Source: Isoptericola variabilis 225
GTDB taxonomy: Bacteria > Actinomycetota > Actinomycetes > Actinomycetales > Cellulomonadaceae
Assembly (NCBI RefSeq): GCF_000215105.1
Contig: NC_015588.1
Span: 1,922,001 to 1,986,000 of the forward strand
Direction of reading: 5' to 3'
Length of the DNA stretch: 64,000 bases
Every line of letters starts with the position of its first letter. The first letter of the stretch is position 1. The notes beneath the pieces were generated by a model, which was given only the letters and a program-made list of their open reading frames with translations, did not search any database and was not told the origin of the DNA. Positions 54,927 to 63,371 of the stretch are shown here, piece by piece. A program made the position numbers and the translations under genes.

Positions 54927-55328
54927 TCAGTGCGCGTGCTGACCGCGGGAGTACTCGAACACCCAGCCGACGAGGCCGATGACCCCGAGGATCAGACCGA
55001 TGTACATGACCCACCAGCCGACGGCGAGGCTGAGGAACCCGACCGCGGCGGCGGCACCGATCACGAGCGGCCACCAGCTCCACGGCGAGTACACGCCCTG
55101 GTCGCCTGCGCCGTCGGCGATCTCGCCCTCCTCGTCATCCTCGGGACGCGGGTCGATCCGGCGCGCGGTCAGCGCCAGGTAGGCGCCGACCATCGCCATG
55201 AGCCCGCCGACGAGCGGCATGCCCAGGTAGCCGACCGGCTCCTCCCAGTTGGTCAGGAAGCCGTAGACGACGCCGGCCGCGAGGAAGAACGGCGCAAGCC
55301 AGAGGAAGAGCCTGATCTCGATCTTCAC
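54927..55328 (-). CDS. ctaF: Cytochrome c oxidase subunit IV, actinobacterial
   Basis: Small four-span subunit specific to Actinobacteria, 133 aa: [20 protein letters not shown], then [20 protein letters not shown] and [23 protein letters not shown] at 55328 overlaps the ctaD stop (GTGA). Matches Rv2199c. Confidence 0.94.
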   Translation of the reverse strand: MKIEIRLFLWLAPFFLAAGVVYGFLTNWEEPVGYLGMPLVGGLMAMVGAYLALTARRIDPRPEDDEEGEIADGAGDQGVYSPWSWWPLVIGAAAAVGFLSLAVGWWVMYIGLILGVIGLVGWVFEYSRGQHAH

Positions 55329-57166
55329 TTGCCGGTCTCCTCGTCCTCGGGTCGCTGGGAGTCGATGACGGTCGTGCTGGAGCTGTGCTTCTCGGGGTAG
55401 TCCTGCGCCCGGCGCTCCTCGGCGAGGGACGCCTGGCCCGTGCGGTTGGGGCCGCCGTAGACCTGGTCGAGCGCGCCCGGCTCGAGCTGCGGGTGCTCCA
55501 TGGCGACGACCTCGGGGTGGTGCAGGTCGAACGCCGGCGACTCGCTGCGGATGCGCGGCAGCGACGTGAAGTTGTGCCGCGGCGGCGGGCAGGACGTGGC
55601 CCACTCGAGCGAGCGGCCGTAGCCCCACGGGTCGTCGACCGTGACCTTGGGCGCGTTGCGCCACGTGGCGTACACGTTCCAGAGGAACGGGAGCGTCGAC
55701 GCGGCGAGGATGAAGGCGCCGACGGTCGAGACCTGGTTCTCCCAGAGGAAGCCCTCGTCGGGCATGTAGTCCGCGTAGCGGCGCGGCATGCCCTCGACGC
55801 CCAGCCAGTGCTGGATGAGGAACGTCATGTGGAAGCCGATGAACAGCAGCCAGAAGTGGACCTTGCCGAGCCGCTCGTCGAGCATCCGGCCCGTGAACTT
55901 GGGCCACCAGAAGTAGAAGCCGGCGAACATCGCGAACACCACGGTGCCGAACACGACGTAGTGGAAGTGCGCCACGACGAAGTACGAGTCGGACAGGTGG
56001 AAGTCGAGCGCCGGGCTCGACAGGATGATGCCCGTCAGGCCGCCGAAGAGGAACGTGACGAGGAAGCCGATCGACCAGAGCATCGGCGTCTCGAACGTGA
56101 GCTTGCCGCGCCACATCGTGCCGATCCAGTTGTAGAACTTCACGCCCGTCGGCACGGCGATGAGCATCGTCATGAACGCGAAGAACGGGAGCATGACCGC
56201 GCCGGTGACGTACATGTGGTGGGCCCACACCGTCACGGACAGGGCCGCGATCGCGATGGTCGCGTAGACGAGGCCCTTGTAGCCGAAGATCGGCTTGCGG
56301 CTGAACACCGGCAGCACCTCGGACACGATGCCGAAGAACGGCAGCGCGATGATGTACACCTCAGGGTGCCCGAAGAACCAGAACAGGTGCTGCCAGAGGA
56401 TGGCACCGCCGTTGTCCGGGTTGAAGACCTGCGCGTCGAAGCGGCGGTCGGCGCCGAGCGCGAAGAGCGCCGCGGCCAGCGGCGGGAACGCCATGAGCAC
56501 GAGCAGGCTCGTGACCAGGGTGTTCCACGTGAAGATCGGCATCCGGAACATCGTCATGCCCGGAGCGCGCATCGTGATGATCGTGGTGATGAAGTTGACC
56601 GCACCGAGGATCGTGCCGAAGCCGGACAGCGCGAGCCCGAAGACCCACAGGTCGCCTCCGAGCCCTGGACTGAACGTCGTGTTGGACAGCGGTGCGTAGG
56701 CGAACCAGCCGAACGACGCCGCGCCCTGCGGCGTGAAGAAGCCGCCGGCGGCGATGAGGCCGCCGAACAGGAACAGCCAGTACGCGAACATGTTGAGCCG
56801 CGGGAACGCGACGTCGGGCGCACCGATCTGCAGCGGCATGATGACGTTGGCGAAGCCGGCGAACAGCGGCGTCGCGAACATCAGCAGCATGATCGTGCCG
56901 TGCATCGTGAAGAGCTGGTTGTACTGCTCCTTGCTCTGCACGATCTGGATGCCGGTCGTGAAGAGCTCGGCGCGGATGAGCAGGGCGAGGATGCCGCCCA
57001 CCGCGAACCAGAAGAACGACGTGATCAGGTACATGTAGCCGATCGTCTTGTGGTCGGTGGAGGTGATCCACTTGACCACGGTGCGGCCGAGGTGCTGCCG
57101 CTTGGGCGACAGACCGGGGACCGCCTCGGTCGGCTCGGCGTTGACGGTGTCGAAGCTCGTGGCCAT
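55325..57166 (-). CDS. ctaD: Cytochrome c oxidase subunit I
   Basis: Catalytic subunit of aa3 oxidase, 613 aa, twelve spans. Heme a/CuB ligands: [12 protein letters not shown] with the His-Tyr pair, WAHHMYVTG and HFHYVVFG. The N-terminus [13 protein letters not shown] is typical. The ATG overlaps the ctaC stop. Long polar C-terminal tail (about 555-613). Confidence 0.97.
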   Translation of the reverse strand: MATSFDTVNAEPTEAVPGLSPKRQHLGRTVVKWITSTDHKTIGYMYLITSFFWFAVGGILALLIRAELFTTGIQIVQSKEQYNQLFTMHGTIMLLMFATPLFAGFANVIMPLQIGAPDVAFPRLNMFAYWLFLFGGLIAAGGFFTPQGAASFGWFAYAPLSNTTFSPGLGGDLWVFGLALSGFGTILGAVNFITTIITMRAPGMTMFRMPIFTWNTLVTSLLVLMAFPPLAAALFALGADRRFDAQVFNPDNGGAILWQHLFWFFGHPEVYIIALPFFGIVSEVLPVFSRKPIFGYKGLVYATIAIAALSVTVWAHHMYVTGAVMLPFFAFMTMLIAVPTGVKFYNWIGTMWRGKLTFETPMLWSIGFLVTFLFGGLTGIILSSPALDFHLSDSYFVVAHFHYVVFGTVVFAMFAGFYFWWPKFTGRMLDERLGKVHFWLLFIGFHMTFLIQHWLGVEGMPRRYADYMPDEGFLWENQVSTVGAFILAASTLPFLWNVYATWRNAPKVTVDDPWGYGRSLEWATSCPPPRHNFTSLPRIRSESPAFDLHHPEVVAMEHPQLEPGALDQVYGGPNRTGQASLAEERRAQDYPEKHSSSTTVIDSQRPEDEETGK

Positions 57167-58086
57167 CAGTGCTCGGCCTCCTCGGTACCGGAGTACCGCT
57201 CGTAGTCGCGCTGCTGGCGGTTCAGGTCCATGCCCAGCTCACCGGTCTGACCCGCGGCGCGCAGCTCCTCGATGTGGGCGTCGTACTCGGCCCGGTCGAC
57301 GACCTTGACGTTGAAGAGCATGCCCGAGTGGAACTCGCCGCAGAGCTCGGCGCACTTGCCGGCGTACGTGCCCTCGCGCGTCGGGGTCACCTGGAACGTG
57401 TTGGTCCGGCCCGGGATCATGTCCTGCTTGTAGAGGAACGCCGGGATCCAGAACGAGTGGATGACGTCGCGCGAGTCGACCGTGAACTCGACCGTCTCGC
57501 CGACCGGGAGGTACAGGGTCGGCAGTTGCTGCGACGTGCCCGGGGCGCCGTCGACCGCGTCCTCGGCCGTCGTGCCGCCGACGTCGAGCAGCTGCTGCCC
57601 GGTGTCGTACACGTCGTCGTCGAGGTAGTTGAAGTCCCAGCTCCACTGCTTGCCGATGACCTGGATGTTCACGTCCGGCTCGGCGCTCGTGTCCTGCACC
57701 GCCGACATGTCGCGGTCGGTGTAGTAGAAGAGCACGAGGACCATCATGATCGGCACGGCCGTGTACATGATCTCGAGCGGCATGTGGTAGCGGGTCTGCA
57801 CCGGCAGCTGGTGGTCGTCGCGGCGCTTGCGGTAGGCGGCGACGCACCAGAGCATCAGGCCCCACGTGATCACGCCGACGACGAGCGCGGCGATCCAGGA
57901 GCCGACCCACAGGTTGGTCATCCGCTCGGTGTGGTTGGTCACCTCCCCGTCGCTGTAGCCGGGGAGATATCCACGCTGGACGGTCTCGCTGGCGCAGCCG
58001 GCGGCCAGCAGCGCGACGACGGCGGCGAGCGCTGTCGTCCGCAGCATGACCTGCCGCCGGGTGCGGGTGGGGGGCTTCGAGTGCAA
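57166..58086 (-). CDS. ctaC: Cytochrome c oxidase subunit II
   Basis: Lipoprotein-anchored CuA subunit, 306 aa. Lipobox LLAAGC near residue 31, two spans, then the cupredoxin domain with [17 protein letters not shown] and the CuA loop [12 protein letters not shown]. It starts at a TTG (58086) with AAAGG 6 nt upstream; the ATG 13 codons later would still keep the signal. First gene of ctaC-ctaD-ctaF. The 269-bp gap upstream holds nothing recognisable besides promoters. Confidence 0.95.
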   Translation of the reverse strand: MHSKPPTRTRRQVMLRTTALAAVVALLAAGCASETVQRGYLPGYSDGEVTNHTERMTNLWVGSWIAALVVGVITWGLMLWCVAAYRKRRDDHQLPVQTRYHMPLEIMYTAVPIMMVLVLFYYTDRDMSAVQDTSAEPDVNIQVIGKQWSWDFNYLDDDVYDTGQQLLDVGGTTAEDAVDGAPGTSQQLPTLYLPVGETVEFTVDSRDVIHSFWIPAFLYKQDMIPGRTNTFQVTPTREGTYAGKCAELCGEFHSGMLFNVKVVDRAEYDAHIEELRAAGQTGELGMDLNRQQRDYERYSGTEEAEH

Positions 58087-58355
58087 GGGAGGCCTTTCAC
58101 GTCACGTCCGACCCCCACGCCACCGAGTCCAGGGCGTGCGGGCAGGACCTTCGTCCTCGATGGGATGCAGCCTATCGCGCCCTTCACGAGTTCGACGCCA
58201 GAATCTCCCGCTTCCTACGTGACGCGGCGCGCACCTCCCGTCGCCATCCGGCCAGTTCAGGACACATGCCCGCCGCGTGTCAGAAATCGCCCGCCCCGGC
58301 GCCGCGGAACGGTGGCAGCATCGGAGGCGGAACCCTGAGACGACATGGAGACCGT

Positions 58356-59519
58356 GTGACCGACACCACCCGCGACGCGCCCGCGCGCGTGCACCTCGAC
58401 AACGGCGGGCGTGCGCCGTGGCACCCGCTGGCGCGCCAGGCGTTCCTGCAGGCGGTCGATGACGGCTGGGCCGACCCCCGGCGCCTGCACGCCGAGGGCC
58501 GCCGCGCCGCGGCGCTGCTCGACGGCGCGCGCGAGGCCGTCGCCGCGGTCCTGGGCGCACGCACCGAGGAGGTGCGTCTCACCCACAGCCACACGACCGC
58601 GCTCCACGCGGGCGTGCTCGCGGCGGCGACGGGCCGGCGCAGGGCGGGCGGCGACGTCGTCGTGAGCGCGGTCGAGCGCGCCGCCGTCCTGCACGCGGCC
58701 GAGCAGGCGGCCGCCACGCACGGCGGACGCCGCGTCGACGTGGCGGTCGACCGGCTGGGCCGCGTGGACGCCGCCGCGATGTCCGACGCCGTCGCCGCGC
58801 CCGGCGTCGCGCTCGCCGCGCTGCAGCACGCCAACGGCGAGGTCGGCACCCTGCAGCCCGTCGAGGAGGTCCACGCGGCCGCGCGCGCCGCCGGCGTGCC
58901 GCTGCTCGTCGACGCCGGCGCGAGCCTCGGGCACGCCGAGGTCTCGCCCGCGTGGGACCTGCTCGCCGCCGACCCGGCCGACTGGGGCGCCCCGGCGGGC
59001 GTCGGCGTGCTGGCCGCGCGCGGCCGCGTCCGGCTCGTGCCGCCCGGCCCGGAGGACCCCGACCCGTGGGCACCCGGGGGCGTGAGCGTCCCGGCGGCGC
59101 TCGCGGCGGCCGTCGCGCTCCAGGCGGTCACGGCCGACCGGCAGGCCGAGGACGCCCGGCGCCGCGCGCTCGTCGACCGGGTGCGGGCCGCCGTGGCGGC
59201 GATCCCCGACGTCGAGGTCGTCGGCGACCCGCGCGACCGGCTCCCCCACGTCGTGACGTTCTCGTTCCTCTACGTCGACGGCGAGGCGCTGCTCACCGAG
59301 CTCGACCGGGCCGGGATCGCCGTCGGGTCCGGGTCGGCGTGCACCGCGAGCACGCTCGAGCCGTCGCACGTGCTCGCCGCGATGGGCGTGCTCACGCACG
59401 GCAACGTGCGGGTCGCGCTCGACCGGTCGACGACGGAGCACGACGTCGACCGTCTGCTGGAGGTGCTGCCGGGCGCGGTCGAGCGCGTGCGCGAGATGCT
59501 CGGGGTGGGCGGGCTGTGA
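58356..59519 (+). CDS. Cysteine-desulfurase-like class V fold protein lacking the PLP lysine
   Basis: NifS/IscS-like fold, 387 aa. It keeps the C-terminal cysteine loop GSGSACTASTLEPSHVL and the DGEALLTELDRAG region, and HANGEVG. But the PLP-lysine motif SxHK reads DPAD in LLAADPADWGAPAGVGVL, so the Lys is Asp; the stacking His region reads VERAAVLHA (Arg for His) and VDAGASLGH lacks the usual Gln. It cannot form the normal internal aldimine. The GTG at 58356 has GGAG 5 nt upstream. Its stop overlaps the tusA GTG. The start MetThr-like TDTTRDAPARVHLDNGG matches the family. Confidence 0.88.
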   Translation: MTDTTRDAPARVHLDNGGRAPWHPLARQAFLQAVDDGWADPRRLHAEGRRAAALLDGAREAVAAVLGARTEEVRLTHSHTTALHAGVLAAATGRRRAGGDVVVSAVERAAVLHAAEQAAATHGGRRVDVAVDRLGRVDAAAMSDAVAAPGVALAALQHANGEVGTLQPVEEVHAAARAAGVPLLVDAGASLGHAEVSPAWDLLAADPADWGAPAGVGVLAARGRVRLVPPGPEDPDPWAPGGVSVPAALAAAVALQAVTADRQAEDARRRALVDRVRAAVAAIPDVEVVGDPRDRLPHVVTFSFLYVDGEALLTELDRAGIAVGSGSACTASTLEPSHVLAAMGVLTHGNVRVALDRSTTEHDVDRLLEVLPGAVERVREMLGVGGL

Positions 59520-59788
59520 GCGACGCCGCTCCGGACGAGCCGGTCGTGGTCGACGCCCGCGGGCTGCGCTGCCCGCTCCCCGTGATCCGGCTCGCCGCAC
59601 GCGCCAGGGAGCTGCCGCCCGGGACGCTCGTCACGGTGCTCGCGACCGACCCGGCCGCGCGTCACGACGTCCCGGCATGGGCGCGCATGCGCGGCCACGC
59701 CATGGCCGGCGAGGAGCACGCCGTGCCCGACGACGGCACCCCGGAGCGGTGGGCGCTCACGGTCCGGCTCTCCCCCGCGCCGAGATAG
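59516..59788 (+). CDS. tusA: TusA-family sulfur carrier
   Basis: Small sulfurtransferase, 90 aa. Active motif GLRCPLPVIRLA with the persulfide Cys in CPxP. Translationally coupled to the desulfurase-like gene (GTGA). The TAG stop lies within the left arm of a 26-bp inverted repeat. Confidence 0.9.
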   Translation: MSDAAPDEPVVVDARGLRCPLPVIRLAARARELPPGTLVTVLATDPAARHDVPAWARMRGHAMAGEEHAVPDDGTPERWALTVRLSPAPR

Positions 59789-59856
59789 CGAACGGTCGCC
59801 GAGGTAGCGACCCACGGCGTCCGTGGTTCCCTACCTCGGCGACCGTTCGCTATCTC
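59782..59856. repeat. Nested 26-bp inverted repeat overlapping the tusA stop
   Basis: Arms 59782-59807 and 59831-59856 are perfectly complementary; the 23-nt loop holds a second stem, CCACGG / CCGTGG (59812-59817 / 59821-59826). The left arm contains GAGATAGCG and GAGGTAGCG. It likely terminates both tusA and the convergent erpA, but is longer and more structured than the other terminators here. Confidence 0.85.
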
Positions 59857-59878
59857 GCGCCGGTGCCGCGGGCGGGGC

Positions 59879-60229
59879 TCAGCTGAAGGAACCGCCGCAC
59901 GCGCAGGCCTGGCCCGCGTTCGGGTTGTCGATCGTGAAGCCCTGCTTCTCGATCGTGTCCGCGAAGTCGATCGTCGCACCCTCGAGGTACGGCGCGCTCA
60001 TGCGGTCGACGACGACCTCGACGCCGTCGAAGTCGCGCAGCGCGTCGCCGTCGAGGAGACGCTCGTCGAAGTACAGCTGGTAGATCAGGCCGGAGCAGCC
60101 GCCGGGCTGCACGGCCACGCGAAGACGCAGGTCGTCGCGGCCCTCCTGCTCCAGGAGGCTACGGACCTTGCCGGCCGCGACGTCGGTGAGGGTCACGCCG
60201 TGCGTGGCGATCTCGGTGGTGTCGGTCAT
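59879..60229 (-). CDS. erpA: Iron-sulfur insertion protein, HesB/IscA family
   Basis: A-type Fe-S carrier of 116 aa. Cysteines in QPGGCSGLIYQL and the C-terminal ACACGGSFS (CxC). GGAGGAAGC ribosome binding site before the ATG. Converges with tusA; matches Rv2204c by position. Confidence 0.95.
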   Translation of the reverse strand: MTDTTEIATHGVTLTDVAAGKVRSLLEQEGRDDLRLRVAVQPGGCSGLIYQLYFDERLLDGDALRDFDGVEVVVDRMSAPYLEGATIDFADTIEKQGFTIDNPNAGQACACGGSFS

Positions 60230-60331
60230 GCTTCCTCCAACAGCGGGGACGGAGACGCTGTTCCCGATCCTACGCTCGAATCGCGCGGCGTCGATGACGT
60301 GGCTCACAGGCCGGCCCGGACCCGCCTGCCC

Positions 60332-60835
60332 TCACGCCCACGCCGGCGCCCAGGTGCGAGCGACGCGCGGCAGGGCCGCGAGCGGCTCGTCGCCGACCTC
60401 GTGCACGCCGCTCACGCCCGCCGCGGACCACTCGCGCCGCGTCGACAGGTCCCGCCCGGCGAGCACGACGACGGGCACGGCGTGCGGCGCGGCGGCCTCG
60501 GCCGCCCGCGCCACGGCGCCCTCGTGGAGCTCGTCGGCGTCGAGCACCGCCACGTGCACGACGACGAGGTCCGCGGCGGCCGCCGCCGCGCGCAGCCGCG
60601 CCACCTCGGGCGGCGGGGGCGGCGGCGTCACGCTCGACAGGCCGAGCGCCGTCGTCGGCACGAACACGCCCGGGGCCGGACGCCCGGCCGGCGGTCCGGC
60701 CGGTTCGGCACCGCCCTCGGACGGGCGCGGAGGCAGGGCGAACGGCTCGACGGCGCACCGGGGCGCGGCGTCGCGCCACGCGCCCGCGAGCGCGTGCGGG
60801 TCGGACCCGGCGGCGGCGACGAGGAGCACGTGCAC
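60332..60835 (-). CDS. Shortened glycerate-kinase-like protein
   Basis: Protein of 167 aa. The N-terminus VHVLLVAAAGSDPHALAGAW resembles the start of type 1 glycerate kinases, and AAADLVVVHVAVLDADEL with PVVVLAGRDLSTRREWSAAG resembles their C-terminus, but the TGEGSxD-type catalytic motif and about 200 central residues are absent. Probably non-catalytic. GTG start, CACGAT 7 nt upstream. Confidence 0.6.
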   Translation of the reverse strand: MHVLLVAAAGSDPHALAGAWRDAAPRCAVEPFALPPRPSEGGAEPAGPPAGRPAPGVFVPTTALGLSSVTPPPPPPEVARLRAAAAAADLVVVHVAVLDADELHEGAVARAAEAAAPHAVPVVVLAGRDLSTRREWSAAGVSGVHEVGDEPLAALPRVARTWAPAWA

Positions 60836-60880
60836 GGACGTGATCGTGGCACATCCGGCGCGCTGTGACAGCATGTGCAC

Positions 60881-62083
60881 GTGACCACGCTGCTGGACGA
60901 CACCTCGTTCGCCGAGCCGGCGCCGTCGGCGCTGCTCCTGCTCGGCCAGGGCCGCGACCTCGCCTCCGAGCGGGGCGTCGAGTGCGCGGGCGCCCTGCCC
61001 TCGCCGTCCGACCCCGACCTCGTCGACCGTGCCCGCGCGGCGCGCGCGGCGCTCGGCGAGCGCGCGTTCGTGCTCGGGCACCACTACCAGCGCGACGAGG
61101 TCATCGCCTTCGCCGACGTCACGGGCGACTCCTTCAAGCTCGCGCGCGAGGCCGCGGCGCGGCCCGAGGCCGAGTACGTGATCTTCTGCGGCGTCCACTT
61201 CATGGCCGAGAGCGCCGACATCCTCACGGCCGACTCGCAGCAGGTCGTGCTTCCCGACCTCGCCGCGGGCTGCTCGATGGCCGACATGGCCGCGATCGCC
61301 CAGGTCGAGGAGGCGTGGGCGGTGCTGGAGGACGTCGGCGTCGCCGAGGACACGACGCCCGTGACGTACATGAACTCCTCGGCCGCGATCAAGGCCTTCA
61401 CGGGCCGTCACGGCGGCACGGTCTGCACGTCGTCCAACGCCCAGGTCGCGCTGCGGTGGGCGTTCGACCAGGTCGGCGGCGTCGACGGCACCGGCAAGGT
61501 CCTCTTCCTGCCCGACCAGCACCTGGGCCGCAACACCGCCGTGCAGCAGCTCGGCATGAGCCTCGACGACTGCGTCGTCTACGACCCCCGCAAGCCCCTG
61601 GGCGGGCTGACGGAGCAGCAGCTGCGTGACGCGCGCATGATCCTGTGGCGCGGCCACTGCTCGGTGCACGGCCGCTTCTCGGCGCGCAACGTCGAGGAGG
61701 TCCGGGCGAAGGTGCCGGGCGTCAACGTCCTGGTCCACCCGGAGTGCAAGCACGAGGTCGTCACCGCCGCGGACATGGTCGGCTCGACCGAGTACATCAT
61801 CCGGGTGCTCGACGCCGCGGAGCCCGGCAGCGCGTGGGCGATCGGCACGGAGCTCAACCTCGTGCGCCGCCTCGCGCACGCGCACCCGGACAAGCAGGTG
61901 CACTACCTCGACTCGACGGTGTGCTTCTGCTCCACGATGAACCGGATCGACCTGCCGCACCTCGTGTGGGCGATGGAGTCGCTCGTCGAGGGCCGGGTCG
62001 TGAACCGGATCGTCGTCGACCCGGACGACGCGCACTGGGCGCGCGTCGCGCTCGACCAGATGCTGGCGCTGCCGGGGATCTGA
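60881..62083 (+). CDS. nadA: Quinolinate synthase
   Basis: Fe-S enzyme of NAD biosynthesis, 400 aa. It condenses iminoaspartate and DHAP. Cluster cysteines are in FCGVHFMAESAD, HPECKHEVV and TVCFCSTMN; LGHHYQRDEV is the substrate motif. GTG 60881 fits CAGCAT at 6 nt; the GTG two codons earlier is possible. Needs Fe-S supply such as ErpA. No nadB or nadC follow in this window. Confidence 0.95.
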   Translation: MTTLLDDTSFAEPAPSALLLLGQGRDLASERGVECAGALPSPSDPDLVDRARAARAALGERAFVLGHHYQRDEVIAFADVTGDSFKLAREAAARPEAEYVIFCGVHFMAESADILTADSQQVVLPDLAAGCSMADMAAIAQVEEAWAVLEDVGVAEDTTPVTYMNSSAAIKAFTGRHGGTVCTSSNAQVALRWAFDQVGGVDGTGKVLFLPDQHLGRNTAVQQLGMSLDDCVVYDPRKPLGGLTEQQLRDARMILWRGHCSVHGRFSARNVEEVRAKVPGVNVLVHPECKHEVVTAADMVGSTEYIIRVLDAAEPGSAWAIGTELNLVRRLAHAHPDKQVHYLDSTVCFCSTMNRIDLPHLVWAMESLVEGRVVNRIVVDPDDAHWARVALDQMLALPGI

Positions 62084-62117
62084 CCCCGCAGCCCGACCGC
62101 ACGGAGGAAGTGGGCCG

Positions 62118-62717
62118 ATGAGCACCGACGGCGGGCTCCACGTGGGCGTCTTCGTGTTCGACGAGGCGGAGGAGCTCGACGTCGTCGGGCCCTTCGAGGT
62201 GCTGTCGGCCTGGGCCGAGCACTCGGCCATCAAGCCGCACGTGAGCACCTTCTCGCACGACGGCGCGGGCGTGCGCCTGGCGCACGGCCTGCGGCTCGTG
62301 CCGTCCCGGTCCGCCGACGACGTGGGCCCGCTGCACGTGCTCGTGTACCCGGGCGGCTGGGGCACGCGGACGCTCGCGGCCGACCCCGCGCACCTCGAGT
62401 GGCTGCGGCAGATCCGCGCGCAGACCCCCGTGATCGCGAGCGTGTGCACGGGGGCGCTCGTCCTCGCGGCCGCCGGGCTGCTCGGGGGCAGGCCCGCCAC
62501 CACGCACCGGGACCACTACGACGACCTGGCGGAGATCGACCCGAGCGTCGTCATCGACACGGAGGCGCGCTTCGTCGACGACGGCGACGTCGTCACGTCG
62601 GCCGGCATCTCGGCGGGCATCGACATGGCGCTGCACCTCGTGGCCCGGCTCGAGTCGCCCGACGTCGCGCGGGCCGTCCGGCGCGAGCTGCAGTACGACC
62701 CGGACCCGCCCGTCTGA
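62118..62717 (+). CDS. DJ-1/PfpI family protein
   Basis: Class I glutamine-amidotransferase-like protein, 199 aa. Nucleophile Cys in IASVCTGALVLAAAGLL; the HDGAGVRLAHGLRLVP and GISAGIDMALHLVARL blocks resemble the isonitrile-hydratase/AraC-N group. Starts 34 nt after nadA, probably same operon. Substrate unknown. Confidence 0.88.
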   Translation: MSTDGGLHVGVFVFDEAEELDVVGPFEVLSAWAEHSAIKPHVSTFSHDGAGVRLAHGLRLVPSRSADDVGPLHVLVYPGGWGTRTLAADPAHLEWLRQIRAQTPVIASVCTGALVLAAAGLLGGRPATTHRDHYDDLAEIDPSVVIDTEARFVDDGDVVTSAGISAGIDMALHLVARLESPDVARAVRRELQYDPDPPV

Positions 62718-62770
62718 CCGGCGCGGCGACGCGGCGCACGACCGATACCTGATACCGCGGGTGCGGGCTA

Positions 62771-62776
62771 TAGCCT
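62771..62776 (+). promoter_or_regulatory. -10-like TAGCCT for the thioesterase, leaderless
   Basis: TAGCCT ends 6 nt before the GTG at 62783. Confidence 0.5.
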
Positions 62777-62782
62777 GCCTGC

Positions 62783-63325
62783 GTGACGCGAATGATCCAG
62801 CTCGCCTGGGCGAGCCTGCGCCCCCGCAGGCCCGTGCCGGGCCAGGGGCTCCTCGACCCGTCCGTGACGCGGCTGCGGGTCCACCCCGGCGACCTCGACC
62901 TCTACCTGCACGTCAACAACGGCGCCTACCTGCAGATGATGGACGTCGCGCGGTCCAACTACCTCGCCGACGTCGACGGCTTCCGCCGGCTGCGCCCGAA
63001 GGGCTGGTACCCCGTGGTCGCCGCGTCGACCGTGCGCTACAAGCGCTCGCTCCGGCTCGGCGACAGGGTCACGATCACCACGCGGGTGCTCGGCTGGGAC
63101 GAGCGCGTCGTCTACCTCGAGCAGGTCTTCACGTGCCGCGACCGCCTCTACGCGACGGGGTACGTCGCCGGGCGGTTCCTGGGCCCGCACGGGCTGCGCG
63201 TGCCCGCGCCCGACGTCGTCGCGCTCATGGCCGACGGCGCCCCGCTCACGAGCCCGCCGCTGCCCGACGAGGTGGCCGCCTGGGCGAAGGCGCTCGACAT
63301 CGCGCACCGCGACGTCGAGGCGTGA
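62783..63325 (+). CDS. Hot-dog-fold acyl-CoA thioesterase
   Basis: Protein of 180 aa, 4HBT-like. LDLYLHVNNGAYLQMMDVAR is the hot-dog catalytic block, YKRSLRLGDRVTITTRVLGW follows. Likely an acyl-CoA thioesterase of unknown chain length. GTG start from the TAGCCT box. Confidence 0.88.
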   Translation: MTRMIQLAWASLRPRRPVPGQGLLDPSVTRLRVHPGDLDLYLHVNNGAYLQMMDVARSNYLADVDGFRRLRPKGWYPVVAASTVRYKRSLRLGDRVTITTRVLGWDERVVYLEQVFTCRDRLYATGYVAGRFLGPHGLRVPAPDVVALMADGAPLTSPPLPDEVAAWAKALDIAHRDVEA

Positions 63326-63327
63326 CC

Positions 63328-63369
63328 TGTCAGAAGGCTGGTGGGCTCGGGCCCACCAGCCTTCTGACA
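63328..63369. terminator. Perfect 19-bp hairpin between convergent genes
   Basis: Arms 63328-63346 and 63351-63369, 4-nt loop TCGG. Begins 2 bp after the thioesterase stop and ends 3 bp past the peptidase end. Confidence 0.85.
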
Positions 63370-63371
63370 CG

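Noticed and set aside
62118..62717. Transcriptional regulator of AraC/GlxA type
   Set aside because: Only the DJ-1 domain is present; there is no C-terminal HTH.
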